This document shows positions 21,313 through 30,988 of a DNA stretch of 49,576 nucleotides, one piece after another; position 1 is the stretch's first letter; each line of letters begins with the position of its first letter. Source of the stretch: Chromera velia (Eukaryota; Sar; Chromeraceae); NCBI GenBank assembly GCA_018398765.1, contig JAHBMJ010000687.1, positions 74,586 through 124,161 on the forward strand. Reading direction: 5' to 3'. The notes under the pieces were generated by a model. The model was not told where the DNA came from and made no database searches. It worked only from the letters and a program-made list of their open reading frames with translations. The translations under genes were made by a program, and so were the position numbers.

Positions 21313-22018
21313 CTCGGAAAAGGAGACGTCCGGGGTCAGAGACGGGATTCACGGAAGAACCTGAATGCTCACGGTCGTCACGAAAAGCAAAACTGCTGAA
21401 GCTTGACAGCGTCACGGTGCGAAAACTCTGGATCGATCCTCTACTCTTACTGTCTCGAGCGGACGTCGAACAAACAATTACTGCTTAGTCAAAGTTCAGC
21501 CATGTTCGATCAGCCGTCTCTTCGTTGGTTTCTCATGCAGGCCGGGGCCCCGGCGTGCGCGCTCGTACGCCCATGGAAGCATACAATCCTGGAATCTCGA
21601 ACAGCGTTTCTAGACACCGCGGCGTTTGTGTGTAAACTCCGCGGCACCGCGCGCCGGTGCGCCGCGCCGCGGGAAAAAAACTTGGAGGAGAAGGGGAGGA
21701 CCGCGGAGCGCGGAGCGGCGCGGTGCCGATAGGTGCCGGTCAAGCACGTTTGGTATCGTATCACCTAACGACGCACTCGCACACACATGCAACATGCATG
21801 TACAATGTTGTAAGCCACGGGGGGGGGACTCCATGCACGTGGTGCCGGGCTGCCCCCCCCCCCCCCGCGCTCCGCGCCCTTCCCGGACCTCTGAGCCGGG
21901 GGGGGCATAAGTAAAGCCTAGGCCCCCCCCAGCCCTATTTAGATCTTAAACTTCTGGGGGGGGGCGGCCCCCCTGCTCCCCCCCCACTTTAAACGGCATG
22001 ATAACATTCAAAAAGTTG
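21313..22018. other. Non-coding region with GC island and alternating poly-G/poly-C runs
   Basis: A GC-rich island at 21630-21730 contains CCGCGGGAAAAAAA (21667-21680). Between 21820 and 21990 there are repeated runs of seven to fifteen G or C. Open frames here follow the base bias and have no recognisable domain. Confidence 0.4.
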
Positions 22019-22118
22019 ATTTTTACTAGTGTGAAAGTTGGTTTTTGAATGAAAAACATTATTTTTATAAGTATAAACTTAATTTTTTAGTCGGTGCTGT
22101 CCATAATCCTCTGAGTAG

Positions 22119-22226
22119 GTTTCTAACCGAGTTTTCTAACCTAAACCTAACCTAAAACCTGAACTAACTTTAATCTAAGCCTCCTAACCTAATCTAATCT
22201 AATCTATTCTAACCTAACCTAATTGA
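22119..22226. repeat. Degenerate CTAACCTAA repeat, telomere-like
   Basis: Repeated TAACCTAA, CCTAAACC and TAATCTAATC words occupy about 100 bp. They resemble CCTAA/CCCTAAA-type telomere repeats without the regular CCC. This could be interstitial telomere-like DNA or simply an A/C-rich microsatellite. Confidence 0.5.
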
Positions 22227-22293
22227 ATACCGTGTTATGATAATTTAAAAGTATAATGCAAGAATGCATGTGTTATAATATGGTGTGTTGTTG

Positions 22294-22336
22294 CATATAT
22301 CCATGCATGGTGTGGAGTAATGTGCATGGATATATG
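22294..22336. repeat. Perfect 13-14 bp inverted repeat
   Basis: ATATATCCATGCA (22295-22307) pairs exactly with TGCATGGATATAT (22323-22335) across a 15-base loop. The flanking C/G at 22294 and 22336 also pair. There is no gene nearby. It may be the core of a small foldback element. Confidence 0.8.
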
Positions 22337-22432
22337 GTGTAAGGCGGACGCCAAACAACTGGCATGCAGGTCTAAGGTTTTGGCCTCAAGCACAATATGT
22401 AGAGTTGTCAATTTTTCTGGTGGTAAAGCGAA

Positions 22433-22465
22433 TTGATTACCGGTCAACCGGTAATTACCAGTAGA
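22433..22465 (+). repeat. ACCGGTAATTACC motif, copy 1
   Basis: GATTACCGGTCAACCGG followed by TAATTACCAGTAGAG closely matches copy 2 at 23160-23195 in the same orientation. The region between them (22466-23159) is AT-rich and has no gene. Confidence 0.7.
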
Positions 22466-23159
22466 GTGGCCAGCCACTCATAAAAAGTTTGGTAAAGGCT
22501 GTAGAGATAAAATATAATTCAAAACCATAGTTTAAAAAATCTATTTACAATAATAAGCATTTTTTAAAGTATTTTGAGTTATTTGTTTGTCTATTTACTC
22601 GGTCTAACTAGGTTTGACAGTTATTTACGTGTTATAAATTAAGTTATCTATGGTTTAAGTGAGATATTAAAGGGCAGCCATACTGTTTTAAATGATAAAA
22701 CTGGAAAGACGGATTGCCATTGGCCTCAATAGCATCTCAGTAGCGTGTTGATGACTAAAAACGGTATGCAATCGGCACAACTCGCCTCCACCAACACTCT
22801 TGTGTGCCGCCACGCTATATTTATAGGCACCATGCAAGTGTGATGCAACAAATCTGACAAACTCGAAGGTGAGCACGTCCTCTCAAAAGAGGTTTTCACA
22901 TCTTAGGGCCAGGCCACCTGCTAGCTGCCTCTTTACCTCCGCAACGACCACCGTTTCCGGTTTATAGACCTCCGAACCAGGCAGACAAGCGTAGACAAAC
23001 AACATATTTTTAAAAAAATCTTAATTCGATTCCTAAAAGTGCTAAAAACGTTGAAAAAAGTCTTTAAAACTAAAGAATAGGAGTTGCACTGCAGGTGAAT
23101 TTTTTTTTTTTGAGCTTCATTTTCTCCTCATTTTTTCCCAGTAAAACTTAGGTAAACGG

Positions 23160-23215
23160 AGTCCATTACCGGTAATCCGGTAATTACCGATAGAGAGGGG
23201 TCGTTACCGGATAAA
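23160..23215 (+). repeat. ACCGGTAATTACC motif, copy 2
   Basis: CATTACCGGTAATCCGG followed by TAATTACCGATAGAG matches copy 1, with a further TTACCGG at about 23203-23209. The motif is itself partly palindromic (GGTAATTACC). Confidence 0.7.
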
Positions 23216-23342
23216 AAAGCAACCCTGACAATATGTAATCCTATAATTAGAGGCCAATCTCATTACTTCTCTAGGAGGGGGTCTTCCTAGTCATTGAAAC
23301 CTTTTGTTTCTCCCTCTTCCTTTACTTACTTCATTCAGTGTC

Positions 23343-23396
23343 ATCACTATCATGTTGCTGCATACTCTGCCTTTCTTTTATCTCTTTCTTTTTCAT
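23343..23396 (+). repeat. 5' target-site duplication of the LINE
   Basis: ATCACTATCATGTTGCTGCA and the following 34 bases recur at 30935-30988 with two substitutions (A/G at 23349 and T/C at 23379). The equal length and exact flanking of the element identify it as the insertion duplication. Confidence 0.85.
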
Positions 23397-23534
23397 CTCT
23401 TTCATCTAGGCATCTGTCTTTTTCTGTCTTCTGCGAGCTGTCTTCTGTCTTCTGCGAGCTGCGCTCTCAGAGCGAATTGAAACGAAAGCTTCCCGAGAAG
23501 AAAAGGTGAAGAGACGGCAAAGTTTTGGACATAT

Positions 23535-24530
23535 GTGCAACAGTCAAAAATCCTTAGCCGTCTTACTTTTTCTTTGTGGTCAGGATATGTCAGGACGACA
23601 GAACAGGAGGAAAGAGACGCAGAGACAAACTTTTTGAAGTGCTCTGGCTTCTCTGATATCAGCTCAGACGAAGAAGGGACCCACAAGGAGATGCCAAAGG
23701 ACAGGAGGAAGATGCCCGAGCAGCCAGCTCTCACGGAAGGTGTCATGGAAAGGCTACTCCGTGAAAGCGAAGCTCAAACAGAAGAGAAATTGGGAGGGAA
23801 GATCCAGGGACTGAAAGACAGTATAGAAGAGATAGGGGAGCAGCAAGGAAAGATGCAGCAGACGGTGAACGATCACGAAACGAGACTGGGAAATTTGGAG
23901 AAGGGACAGAAAAGATCGGCCAAGGAGAACGTAGAAGAGGAGAGGAGAATCTGCTCGCGGGTTGTTCTTGGACTGAAACTGCTCAAAAAAGATATCCGCA
24001 TACACACAAAGAATTTCATCTACACAGCAGTACTCGATTCCAATAGGGTGAGAAAAGATACCCGACTGCAGGCTGCAGCGTTTGCTGAGACGATGTTCCA
24101 GACATTCTAGGGGGTGATGTCGATGAACTATCAGTCGTGGGGGTCAATGATAAAGATGGTCTTCAGTGTGGAAACAGTAGCAAGGGATTTCGACTTCCTC
24201 TTTGATGAACAGAACAACATGCAGCACCCAGAAACAGGAGACCAACTCCGCTGTGTGATCCTAAGGACGAAAGAGCAGACAGACGCGGCAACGAAAAAGT
24301 GGGTAGTGGGAGTGATGGGAGATGCAGCTTCCAGCGATCAGAAGAAAGAAGAGGCGAGGAAGGCCCTTCAGAGACTAGGCATTCCCCTCTCAGAGCAAGT
24401 TGAACCCCAACCGAGAGCCCCAGAGGGAGATGGAGATTTCGTGATGGGGGGAACAGAAAAAGATGGCCAGCAAACAGGAATCCCGAAACCAAGCCTCAGG
24501 ATTGAGCAGAAGGGAAAGAAAAGGATGTAG
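23535..24530 (+). pseudogene. LINE ORF1-like coiled-coil protein, interrupted by one TAG
   Basis: The frame is open from 23535 to 24530 except for a TAG at 24108-24110. The first part contains a long heptad-rich helix (EEKLGGKIQGLKDSIEEIG and onwards), typical of the ORF1 trimerisation coil. The part after the stop (VMGDAASSDQKKEEARKALQ) ends in a basic KGKKRM. No zinc knuckle or RRM motif is evident. The role would be nucleic-acid binding in the retroelement RNP. Probably inactive. Confidence 0.55.
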
Positions 24531-24714
24531 GAGCAGAACGGAAGTGCAGCTAGAGCAGCAGCAGGCAAACGCTGGGGGGGAAGCCTTCAGGGTTGGCCGT
24601 TGACGGGGTTGGCAGTTGAAGGAGGAGAAGGGGGGAGGAAGAAAGTCTTAGAGAGAGGTCAGGAGCCGGCCTCCCTCTGGAAGAAGGCTCTCAAGGGAAA
24701 ATGAGCAAGAAACG

Positions 24715-25170
24715 TTGATTGAGGAAGAAAAGAGATCGATAGAAGAGCTTAGAAAGCAAATAGAAAGGGTGATGGAAGCAAAGAAAATGTTGAAGAGAAG
24801 GGTGAAGTTGTTAGAGGCAGAAATGACCGAGTGGACAGTGAGAGACACGATAGAGAGGGTAGAAAAGATGGGGTTCGGGGAAGAACTGAGAAAAATCGAG
24901 AGATGGAGGACAAAGAGAGCGCATGCCAGGAAGGCTCCATCCGAGTCCAACGTTTTGAGAAGGAACAAGTTTTGGGTGCTGAGTCAAGAAGGGGACAAGA
25001 TGGAAGGAGGCACGCTAAATCATGAGACCACCTGTGGAGCCCCCAACAAGTTGCACACTCTTTCAAAAAAATTGTGTAAAAATTTTCACTTTTCCCCTCC
25101 AAATAGTCGAGACTCTTTTTCTTCTACAAATTGGCTCGGCTGGCCTAAGCGCAGGGAGGAGAAGCTTTAG
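24715..25170 (+). pseudogene. Second coiled-coil ORF within the LINE 5' half
   Basis: A charged helical frame (RSIEELRKQIERVMEAKKML) of about 90 residues precedes a low-quality tail. It may belong to ORF1 after a frameshift or be a separate small ORF. It has no catalytic motifs. Confidence 0.35.
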
Positions 25171-26013
25171 GGAGAAGCTCACTGGAGACCCCGAGCTGAT
25201 GCAAGGGGGGGGGAGCGGGACTACTTCGCAAGGGGCAGTCCTTATACAGGTGTGTCGATTAGACGAGCCTCGGCCACGTTCCTTGCTACCCTCCAACTCT
25301 CTTTCACACTCACTGAAAAAAGATGGAGACCAGTGTGCTTCCGCCCCTTTATGCCCTCCTTTGTGTGCAGAGTGATATGAAGGCGAGTACACAGAGAAGG
25401 ACGGGGCAACTCCGAATAGAGAAAGGACTAATCCACCCGCAGGGGAGATGGAGAGAAACCAAGTGAGAAAAGGTGGAGGATTTTTATTGGGAAGAAGGAG
25501 AGGAGGGAAGGAGAGTTCAGGGGAGGACAAAGAAGAAAAAAGCGATTTTGTTCCCTTTCAGTTAGATCTTTAGGATGTAGATTGTGGCTTTAGCAGAGAA
25601 AAAGAACCAGAAAACACCCTCGAGTATCCCAAATATTTCTGCAGCATACATCCATTCTCGATCAACACACCTGAGCAAGATGGATCTCGGTTTGGCTTCT
25701 CTTTCTCCTCAGAAATCGAAGGCTCGTCAGAGAAGAAGAATAGTTTAATTCACAAAGATGAATAAATACGTGCTAACATGTGTTCATGTGTATGTTCTTC
25801 TCTTTCCTGTTCCGTTTGAGCTTCTTTGCCTCGTTGTCCCCTACCAGGTCCGTCTCTTTACAGTTTTACTACTTCTTCTGCGTCTTTCTCTTGTTTTTCT
25901 TTTTCCTTTGAGTCTCTTTGTTTTTGTTCTTCTTTCCCCGGCACTGGCGGGGGAAAGAAAGAGGGCAGGAAAGGACAGGGAGGGAGGGGTGGGAAGAGGC
26001 CAGACTGCCAGAA
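25171..26013. other. LINE interior without assignable domain
   Basis: This is the sequence between the coiled-coil frames and the TTC tract. The frames are short or low complexity and nothing can be assigned. Confidence 0.3.
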
Positions 26014-26340
26014 GATTTCTTCTTCTTCTTCTTCTTCTTCTTCTTCTTCCTCCTCCTCCTCCTCTTCTTCTTCTCCTCCTCCTATTTCCTCTTTTTTTTC
26101 TTCTTCTTCTTCTTCTTCCTCCTTCTTCTTCTTCCTTCTTCTTCTTCTTCTTCTTCTTCTTTTTCTTTTTCTTTTTCTTGTTCTTTTTGTTCTTGTTCTT
26201 GTTCTTCTTCTTCTTCTTCTTCTTCTTCTTCTTCGTCTTCGTTTTCGTCTTCTTCTTCTTCTTCTTCTTCTTCTTCTTCTTCTTCTTCGTCTTCGTTTTC
26301 GTCTTCTTCTTCTTCTTCTTCTTCTTTTTCTTCTTCTTCT

Positions 26341-26371
<31 letters not shown>

Positions 26372-26400
26372 TGTCTTCCTCTTCTTCCTTTTTTTTTTCG
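26014..26400 (+). repeat. (TTC)n polypyrimidine tract inside the LINE
   Basis: About 390 bases are almost pure pyrimidine on the plus strand, mostly TTC with TCC, TTTTTC and CGT interruptions. It lies about 60 bp before the endonuclease frame. Long ORFs reading poly-Ser, poly-Phe or poly-Leu, and their complements, are artefacts. Confidence 0.95.
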
Positions 26401-26457
26401 TTTTCCCCCGTGACAAACAGGAAGAGCAAACAAAACAAGAAAGGCAAAGGAGTAGAG

Positions 26458-27340
26458 ATGTGAGCTCTGAACGTAAGGGGAAGAACGGAAAATTTGGTGC
26501 AAAGCCCGCTTTTCACAGAAGAAATGAAAGGAGCCCACATCCTTTTTATGAATGAAACTAGAACAGAGAGGACAGTGTGCAGTGTGAATGGAGGAAGACT
26601 GCAAGGAACGAATTTCCCGTTAGTAAGGGAGGGAAGAGAAGTGACGACGACAGGGGTGGTGATGGTGTTGATGAGCAGAAAGGCAAGAGAGCTGGGCTTT
26701 ACGACAGAAAGAGCAACAGAGATAGCGGTATTTGCAGAAACACCAGGCTTCCCGCTCTTCGTTAGCTTGTATGACCCCCATGAAGAGTCAAACTACGCAG
26801 ATGAGACATACCTCAACAATTTGGCAGAAAGAATCGAAGAGAAAAGAGCAGAGAGAGAAAGAAAAGGAGAGAGCAGATTCTCAGAGGTCTGCATGATGGG
26901 GGACTTCAACGCCCGCACCAGAAAGAAAACTCATCTGATACTCTGGACAGGGAAAAGAGGTGGAGAAGGGGAAGAGTAGGCATAAACAGGCAGGAGAGAG
27001 GAAGTTTTCAGACGAGAGAGGGAGTCTGAAGACGAGACGGAGAACATGAAAGGAAGGGCTCTTATTCGTTTTTATGAGATGGTGGGCATTGTTCTTCTGA
27101 ATGGACTGAGGCGGTATGCGGTCGAAGAGGGGGGGAGAAGGTAGCTTTCAACTTCGATGGATTGTTTACCTTTAACAGGGGGAGAGACAGAGGGACGTCC
27201 CTGATCGACTATGCATGCATATTTCCTGTGTCTCTGCCATCTGTTCTTCTTTTTTCTGTATTTTGTGTATGCTCAGCTCGGTCAGACCATTCAGCTCTTA
27301 GATTAGTCCTAAAGGAGGAAGAAAGAGAGAATGAGAGCGG
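26458..27340 (+). pseudogene. LINE APE-type endonuclease domain, broken
   Basis: The frame starts ATG then TGA (26461-26463) then ALNVRGRTENL, the usual N-terminal strand of LINE endonucleases. HILFMNETR carries the catalytic Glu region. MMGDFNAR contains the D-x-N catalytic pair. After frame breaks near 26979 and 27145, SLIDYACI and SDHSALRLVL (about 27195-27310) give the terminal SDH motif. The domain would nick target DNA for target-primed reverse transcription. At least one in-frame stop and two frame changes make it non-functional. Confidence 0.7.
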
Positions 27341-27542
27341 CGAGGGAAGAGGAAACGAGAAAGAGAATGAAGCCAACCAAGAATAGAACAAAAAGAAAAG
27401 AAGAAAAGATAGGTGAAGAAAGATAACAAAGAGGGAAAAGAGAAAGAAAAATGAGAAAAGAGAAGATTAAATCAAGCTAAGATGGAAAGGAACGCTCACA
27501 AAGGAAGGAGAGGAGAGGTACCTCCAAGAGCTTCAGAAAAGA

Positions 27543-27845
27543 GTGAAGGAGGAAAAAGTGAGTGAGGTCTTTCAAAAAGCAATGGATATGGAAGAAGGAG
27601 AAGAAATAAAGAAAGACTTGCTCGACGAAGCATACCAGAAATTCCAACACATCAGAGAGAAAACCTTCATATGGGTAACAAGGAAGGAGAAGAAAGAAGA
27701 AAGAAAAAGGGAGAGGAAAGAAGAGCCAGCAGAAGCGCTGAGAGGGGAAGGAAGAAAGCAAATAAGAAAACTCAGAAGAATAGAGAGAAAAGTGAGAGAG
27801 GAAATCAGAGGCCTGCATGAAAGCAGAAAGAGAGCAGAGGGATAA
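27543..27845 (+). pseudogene. LINE linker between endonuclease and RT
   Basis: A basic, helical frame rich in Lys, Arg and Glu (KKDLLDEAYQKFQHIREKTF). It corresponds to the variable linker between EN and RT. It is out of frame with the RT block at 28036. Confidence 0.45.
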
Positions 27846-28035
27846 ACGAGAAAAGGAGAGCAGCACCTCAGCTCAGGAAGGAGAAAGATTGAGACAGGCA
27901 TATAAGAAAAGGAGAAAACAGTTAGTCATGATAGAGAGAGCGCTGAGAAACGCGGTGACAAAAGAGTAACGGAAGGCAGAAAAGAGAAAGGTAGAGAACA
28001 TAAGAGCTAAAATAAATGAAGGAGGCTGCTGGAAG

Positions 28036-29028
28036 GTGTGGAGGAGACTCGGTGAGGAAGACAGGAGGGCAGCACTAAGAAAAACAAAAGACAGTATGAC
28101 AAACCAGCAGGTAGCAGAAGGTTTCAAACAAACGTACGAGCTGCCAAAGGAAGAGAAAGAAGAGAGAAAAAGGGAACGAGAAGGAAAAACGACAGTGAGT
28201 AGAGCGATTAAGGAGAAAGGATGGCACATAACAGAGGAGAAGGAGGTAAGAAAGGCAATAAAAAGAGCAGGTAACCCCAGAAAGGCCGCTGGGAAGGATG
28301 GAATGCCTCCAAAAATGCTGAAAACGATGGAAAAATCGATTGAGCTGGTATCTTCGTATGTTTTATTAATTAATGTTGCATATCATTTCGGCTGGTGGCC
28401 GAAAGGGTGGAACGACTTGCCGGTGACGGCTCTTCCAAAACCGGGTAAGTCACTTGCACTGCTTAGGGGATGGAAGGGAGTGCACCTGGTGGTAGCAGAT
28501 GCAAAATAGGGGGACATAATCATAAGAACGAAGGTAGAGAAGGAAGCCAGACAGACGCTATGGCAGTTCGCATACAAGAAAAAGGCAGGCACATGCGATA
28601 CAATTTTTCTTTTGCTGTTCGTTATTGCGCGAATGGAAGTGCACAGTGTTGCTTTTATTGACTTCACACGGGCTTTCAACGAAGTGAGGCTGGAAAAGTT
28701 GAAAGAGAAATTGAGAAAGGTAGGGGTGGAGGAAGGTCTGATCAGATGGGTTGAGGCCTCTCTGGAAAAAGTGAGGGCACGGGTGAAAGGAACAAGCATG
28801 TGGTACCCAGAAGACAAAGGACTCAAGCAAGGAGGCCCGAGCGGCCCTTCTCTTTACTCTGTGTACACACATGACTTGCCAGAGGAAGTAGGAAAGAGGA
28901 GAGGACAGAGACGACAGACCAACAGACAGAGGCCAAAGGTGCCAGCAGGAGAAAATGGGAGGTGGATTGATTTCCTTGCCCCACTGTTTGCAGATAATAC
29001 AACACTCCTCGAATCCTCAGATAGATAG
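28036..29028 (+). pseudogene. LINE reverse transcriptase domain with FADN active site
   Basis: One frame runs through with a single TAG at 28507-28509. RT motifs in order: KAAGKDGMPPKML (motif 1), ALPKPGKSLALLRGWKGVHL (motif 2), SVAFIDFTRAFNEV (motif A, catalytic Asp present), GLKQGGPSGPSLYSVYTHDL (motif B) and LFADNTTLLES (motif C). In motif C the second catalytic Asp of the usual ADD is Asn. The enzyme would therefore be inactive even without the stop. The frame ends in TAG at 29026-29028, and the thumb continues in another frame. Confidence 0.85.
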
Positions 29029-29101
29029 TTGAACCTTCTTCTTTCGAAACCTTGTAGCCTTTGCAGAACCTCTCCGTCTTCTATTCTCTGACAAGTCGAG
29101 A

Positions 29102-29422
29102 TTGGTCCGGTTTGGCCGCATCACATCAAGAGAGAAAGAAAAAGTTAGACTGGGGGAGATAGTGATGGAAGAAGCAAGAGAGCAACCCTACCTGGGACTA
29201 GTCCTATGCGCCGACTGCAACCTAAAGACCATGATGGAGGCGCAGTCAATCAAAGCAGAGAGATGCATGCATGGACTGATGGAGAAGATAGGAAGGGAGG
29301 GAGGGATTCCACCCCCTGATTGCTTCAATATATTTAAACAGACAGTACGCGCCGTATGGTTGTATGGATACGAAATCCATGTATGCCCAGATAGCGCGTA
29401 TGCAGAATTCGACGAGAAGTAA
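29102..29422 (+). pseudogene. LINE RT thumb segment
   Basis: EQPYLGLVLCADCNL matches the Y-L-G motif after the RT palm, followed by a helix (FKQTVRAVWLYGYEI) typical of LINE thumbs. A TAA at 29420 then interrupts DEK-RRFIRFLLRLRKK, which continues to a TAG near 29537. Confidence 0.65.
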
Positions 29423-29623
29423 AGGAGATTTATCAGGTTTCTTTTGCGTTTGAGAAAGAAAGAAAATTGTGACACGCTGATGATAGAAGAAAGTTTCATT
29501 CCGATCGATCTCGAAGTGGCTTCCAGAACGATCCGGTAGGTAAGGAAGGCTTTAAAGGAGAAAAGAAACGAAGCGGTAGGGCAGGTAATCCTCATATGCC
29601 TAAGAAAGGGGGTAGAGAACAAA

Positions 29624-30868
29624 ATGGGGGGGGGGAGAGAAATGCATCCTTTTTATCTTTTCCCCCATCTGAAGCAATGTACACAGGCACTCTACACAGA
29701 CAGAAGAATGTACCCTTTTACAAGAGAAAGACTAAAAGGAAGCATAAGGCAGAGAGGAACACAGGTAGTTAACGAGAGAGTAGACAGGATAGAGAGATGG
29801 CTGCTGAAGAGAACAAAAAATGAGTTAGACGAGAAAAAGAGAGAGGCGTTTGCACATAGAATAGAAAGAAACATAAGAGAGAAGAGCAGTCAAGAGAAGG
29901 CAGAACTGACAGGAGTGATGATGGCTGACGTGCACAGAAAGGTCTCAAACGGAAACCGTCTCCACCTTTCTTTGTTTGAAGATAGAGCAGGTAGAAAGGT
30001 TGGCTCGACAATGAAAATAGACAGAGAGAGAATAGGGAGAGCCCCTTTTTCCTATACGAGGATGGCGCCGCGATCAAAACACAGGAGGAGAGCAGCATGC
30101 AGGGTAGGAGAGAGGGCTGTGGCTGCGACTCAGGGAAAAATTCCAGTAAGGGGGGGAGAGAAGGTGCCGTTACAGAAAAGGACGTGCCAGTTCTGTCGAG
30201 GGTGGTTGGGAATTGAGGTGGTGGAAGATGAAATCTATCTGGTGACAGAATGTCCTGTTTTTGACAGAGAGAGAGCAGAGATGTTCAGAAAGATAGAAGA
30301 CTCTGAGAAATGGAACAGCAAGATGGAAGAAAGAGCCAGAAAGGCAGCCACAGAAAGAGAAGGGCTCAACAGAGAAGAGGGAAAAAGAGACAACTCGACG
30401 CTTTTCTGCTTTCTGTTGAATGAATATCATGCCAGAGTAGATAAGTTTTTGGGATGGGCATCATTCAGACGGAGGGTGTTTGAGGAGTGTCCAGGATGGT
30501 ACGGACATATAGAGGGAGACGCTCTGGCGGCCAGACATACAGGAATCACCGGAAGGCAGTGGGCGATCGAGAAACTAACAAAAGAATATGAGGACATAAT
30601 TGATAACTTAGAGATGACTGAAGGAGCGTTAAGGTGGGGAAAAAGGGAGCCGCAGAAGAAGATTGATAAAGCAAACAAGAAGAGCGAGGAAGCCCAAATC
30701 GCATACCGTTTCAAATCGATTTTCAGGTCGGAAAGCCTACATAGATCTAGAGCCGTGGCTCGAATAACGAACAATCATGCAGCAGCGGCCAGGCCAACAG
30801 ACTCTGGCGGGCCCCGAGGGCGGGGTCTAATACCTCAGCTTAGGCTGGGGAACGCCCCACCCTGCTAG
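29624..30868 (+). pseudogene. LINE C-terminal region with Cys motif
   Basis: A frame of about 410 residues. The N-terminal half is basic and helical. CQFCRGWLGIEVVEDEIYLV followed by TECP, about residues 186-209, matches the C-x-x-C ... H-x(4)-C finger near the end of many LINE ORF2 proteins. Here the expected His is Tyr (codon TAT). The tail is charged and ends in a GC-rich, Pro/Gly segment next to the ATCA tail. The likely role was nucleic-acid binding during target-primed reverse transcription. Confidence 0.65.
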
Positions 30869-30934
30869 CTCTGGCGACAGATAGACATAGCGGGAAAGCC
30901 CTAGGGTGGAACATATCAATCAATCAATCAATCA

Positions 30935-30988
30935 ATCACTGTCATGTTGCTGCATACTCTGCCTTTCTTTCATCTCTTTCTTTTTCAT
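30935..30988 (+). repeat. 3' target-site duplication of the LINE
   Basis: This is the downstream copy of the 54 bp repeat, immediately after the ATCA tail (30913-30938). The tail overlaps the first few bases, so the exact left edge is ambiguous by up to about six bases. Confidence 0.85.

Larger units (their letters stand above)
23397..30934 (+). mobile_element. Near full-length but decayed non-LTR retrotransposon (LINE, APE-type)
   Basis: The 7.5 kb element is bounded by a 54 bp direct repeat (23343-23396 and 30935-30988, two mismatches) and ends in an ATCA tetranucleotide tail. The order is: coiled-coil ORF1 (23535-24530), a second coiled-coil frame (24715-25170), a TTC-rich tract (26014-26400), APE-type endonuclease (from 26458), linker (27543-27845), reverse transcriptase (28036-29028), thumb (29102-29422) and a C-terminal region with a Cys motif (29624-30868). 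This is the usual LINE order. Stops and frameshifts occur in every domain, so the copy is not autonomous. The C-terminal Cys motif and the GC-rich 3' end before the tail support plus orientation and target-primed insertion. Confidence 0.85.

Noticed and set aside
26458-26463. Genetic-code reassignment of TGA (ATG-TGA-ALNVRG in the LINE)
   Set aside because: Host genes here end at ordinary stops and the LINE also carries TAG and TAA interruptions, so simple decay is the better explanation.
25758-26604. Poly-Phe, poly-Ser, poly-Lys, poly-Glu and poly-Arg ORFs
   Set aside because: These are translations of the TTC/GAA tract in different frames, without any domain.
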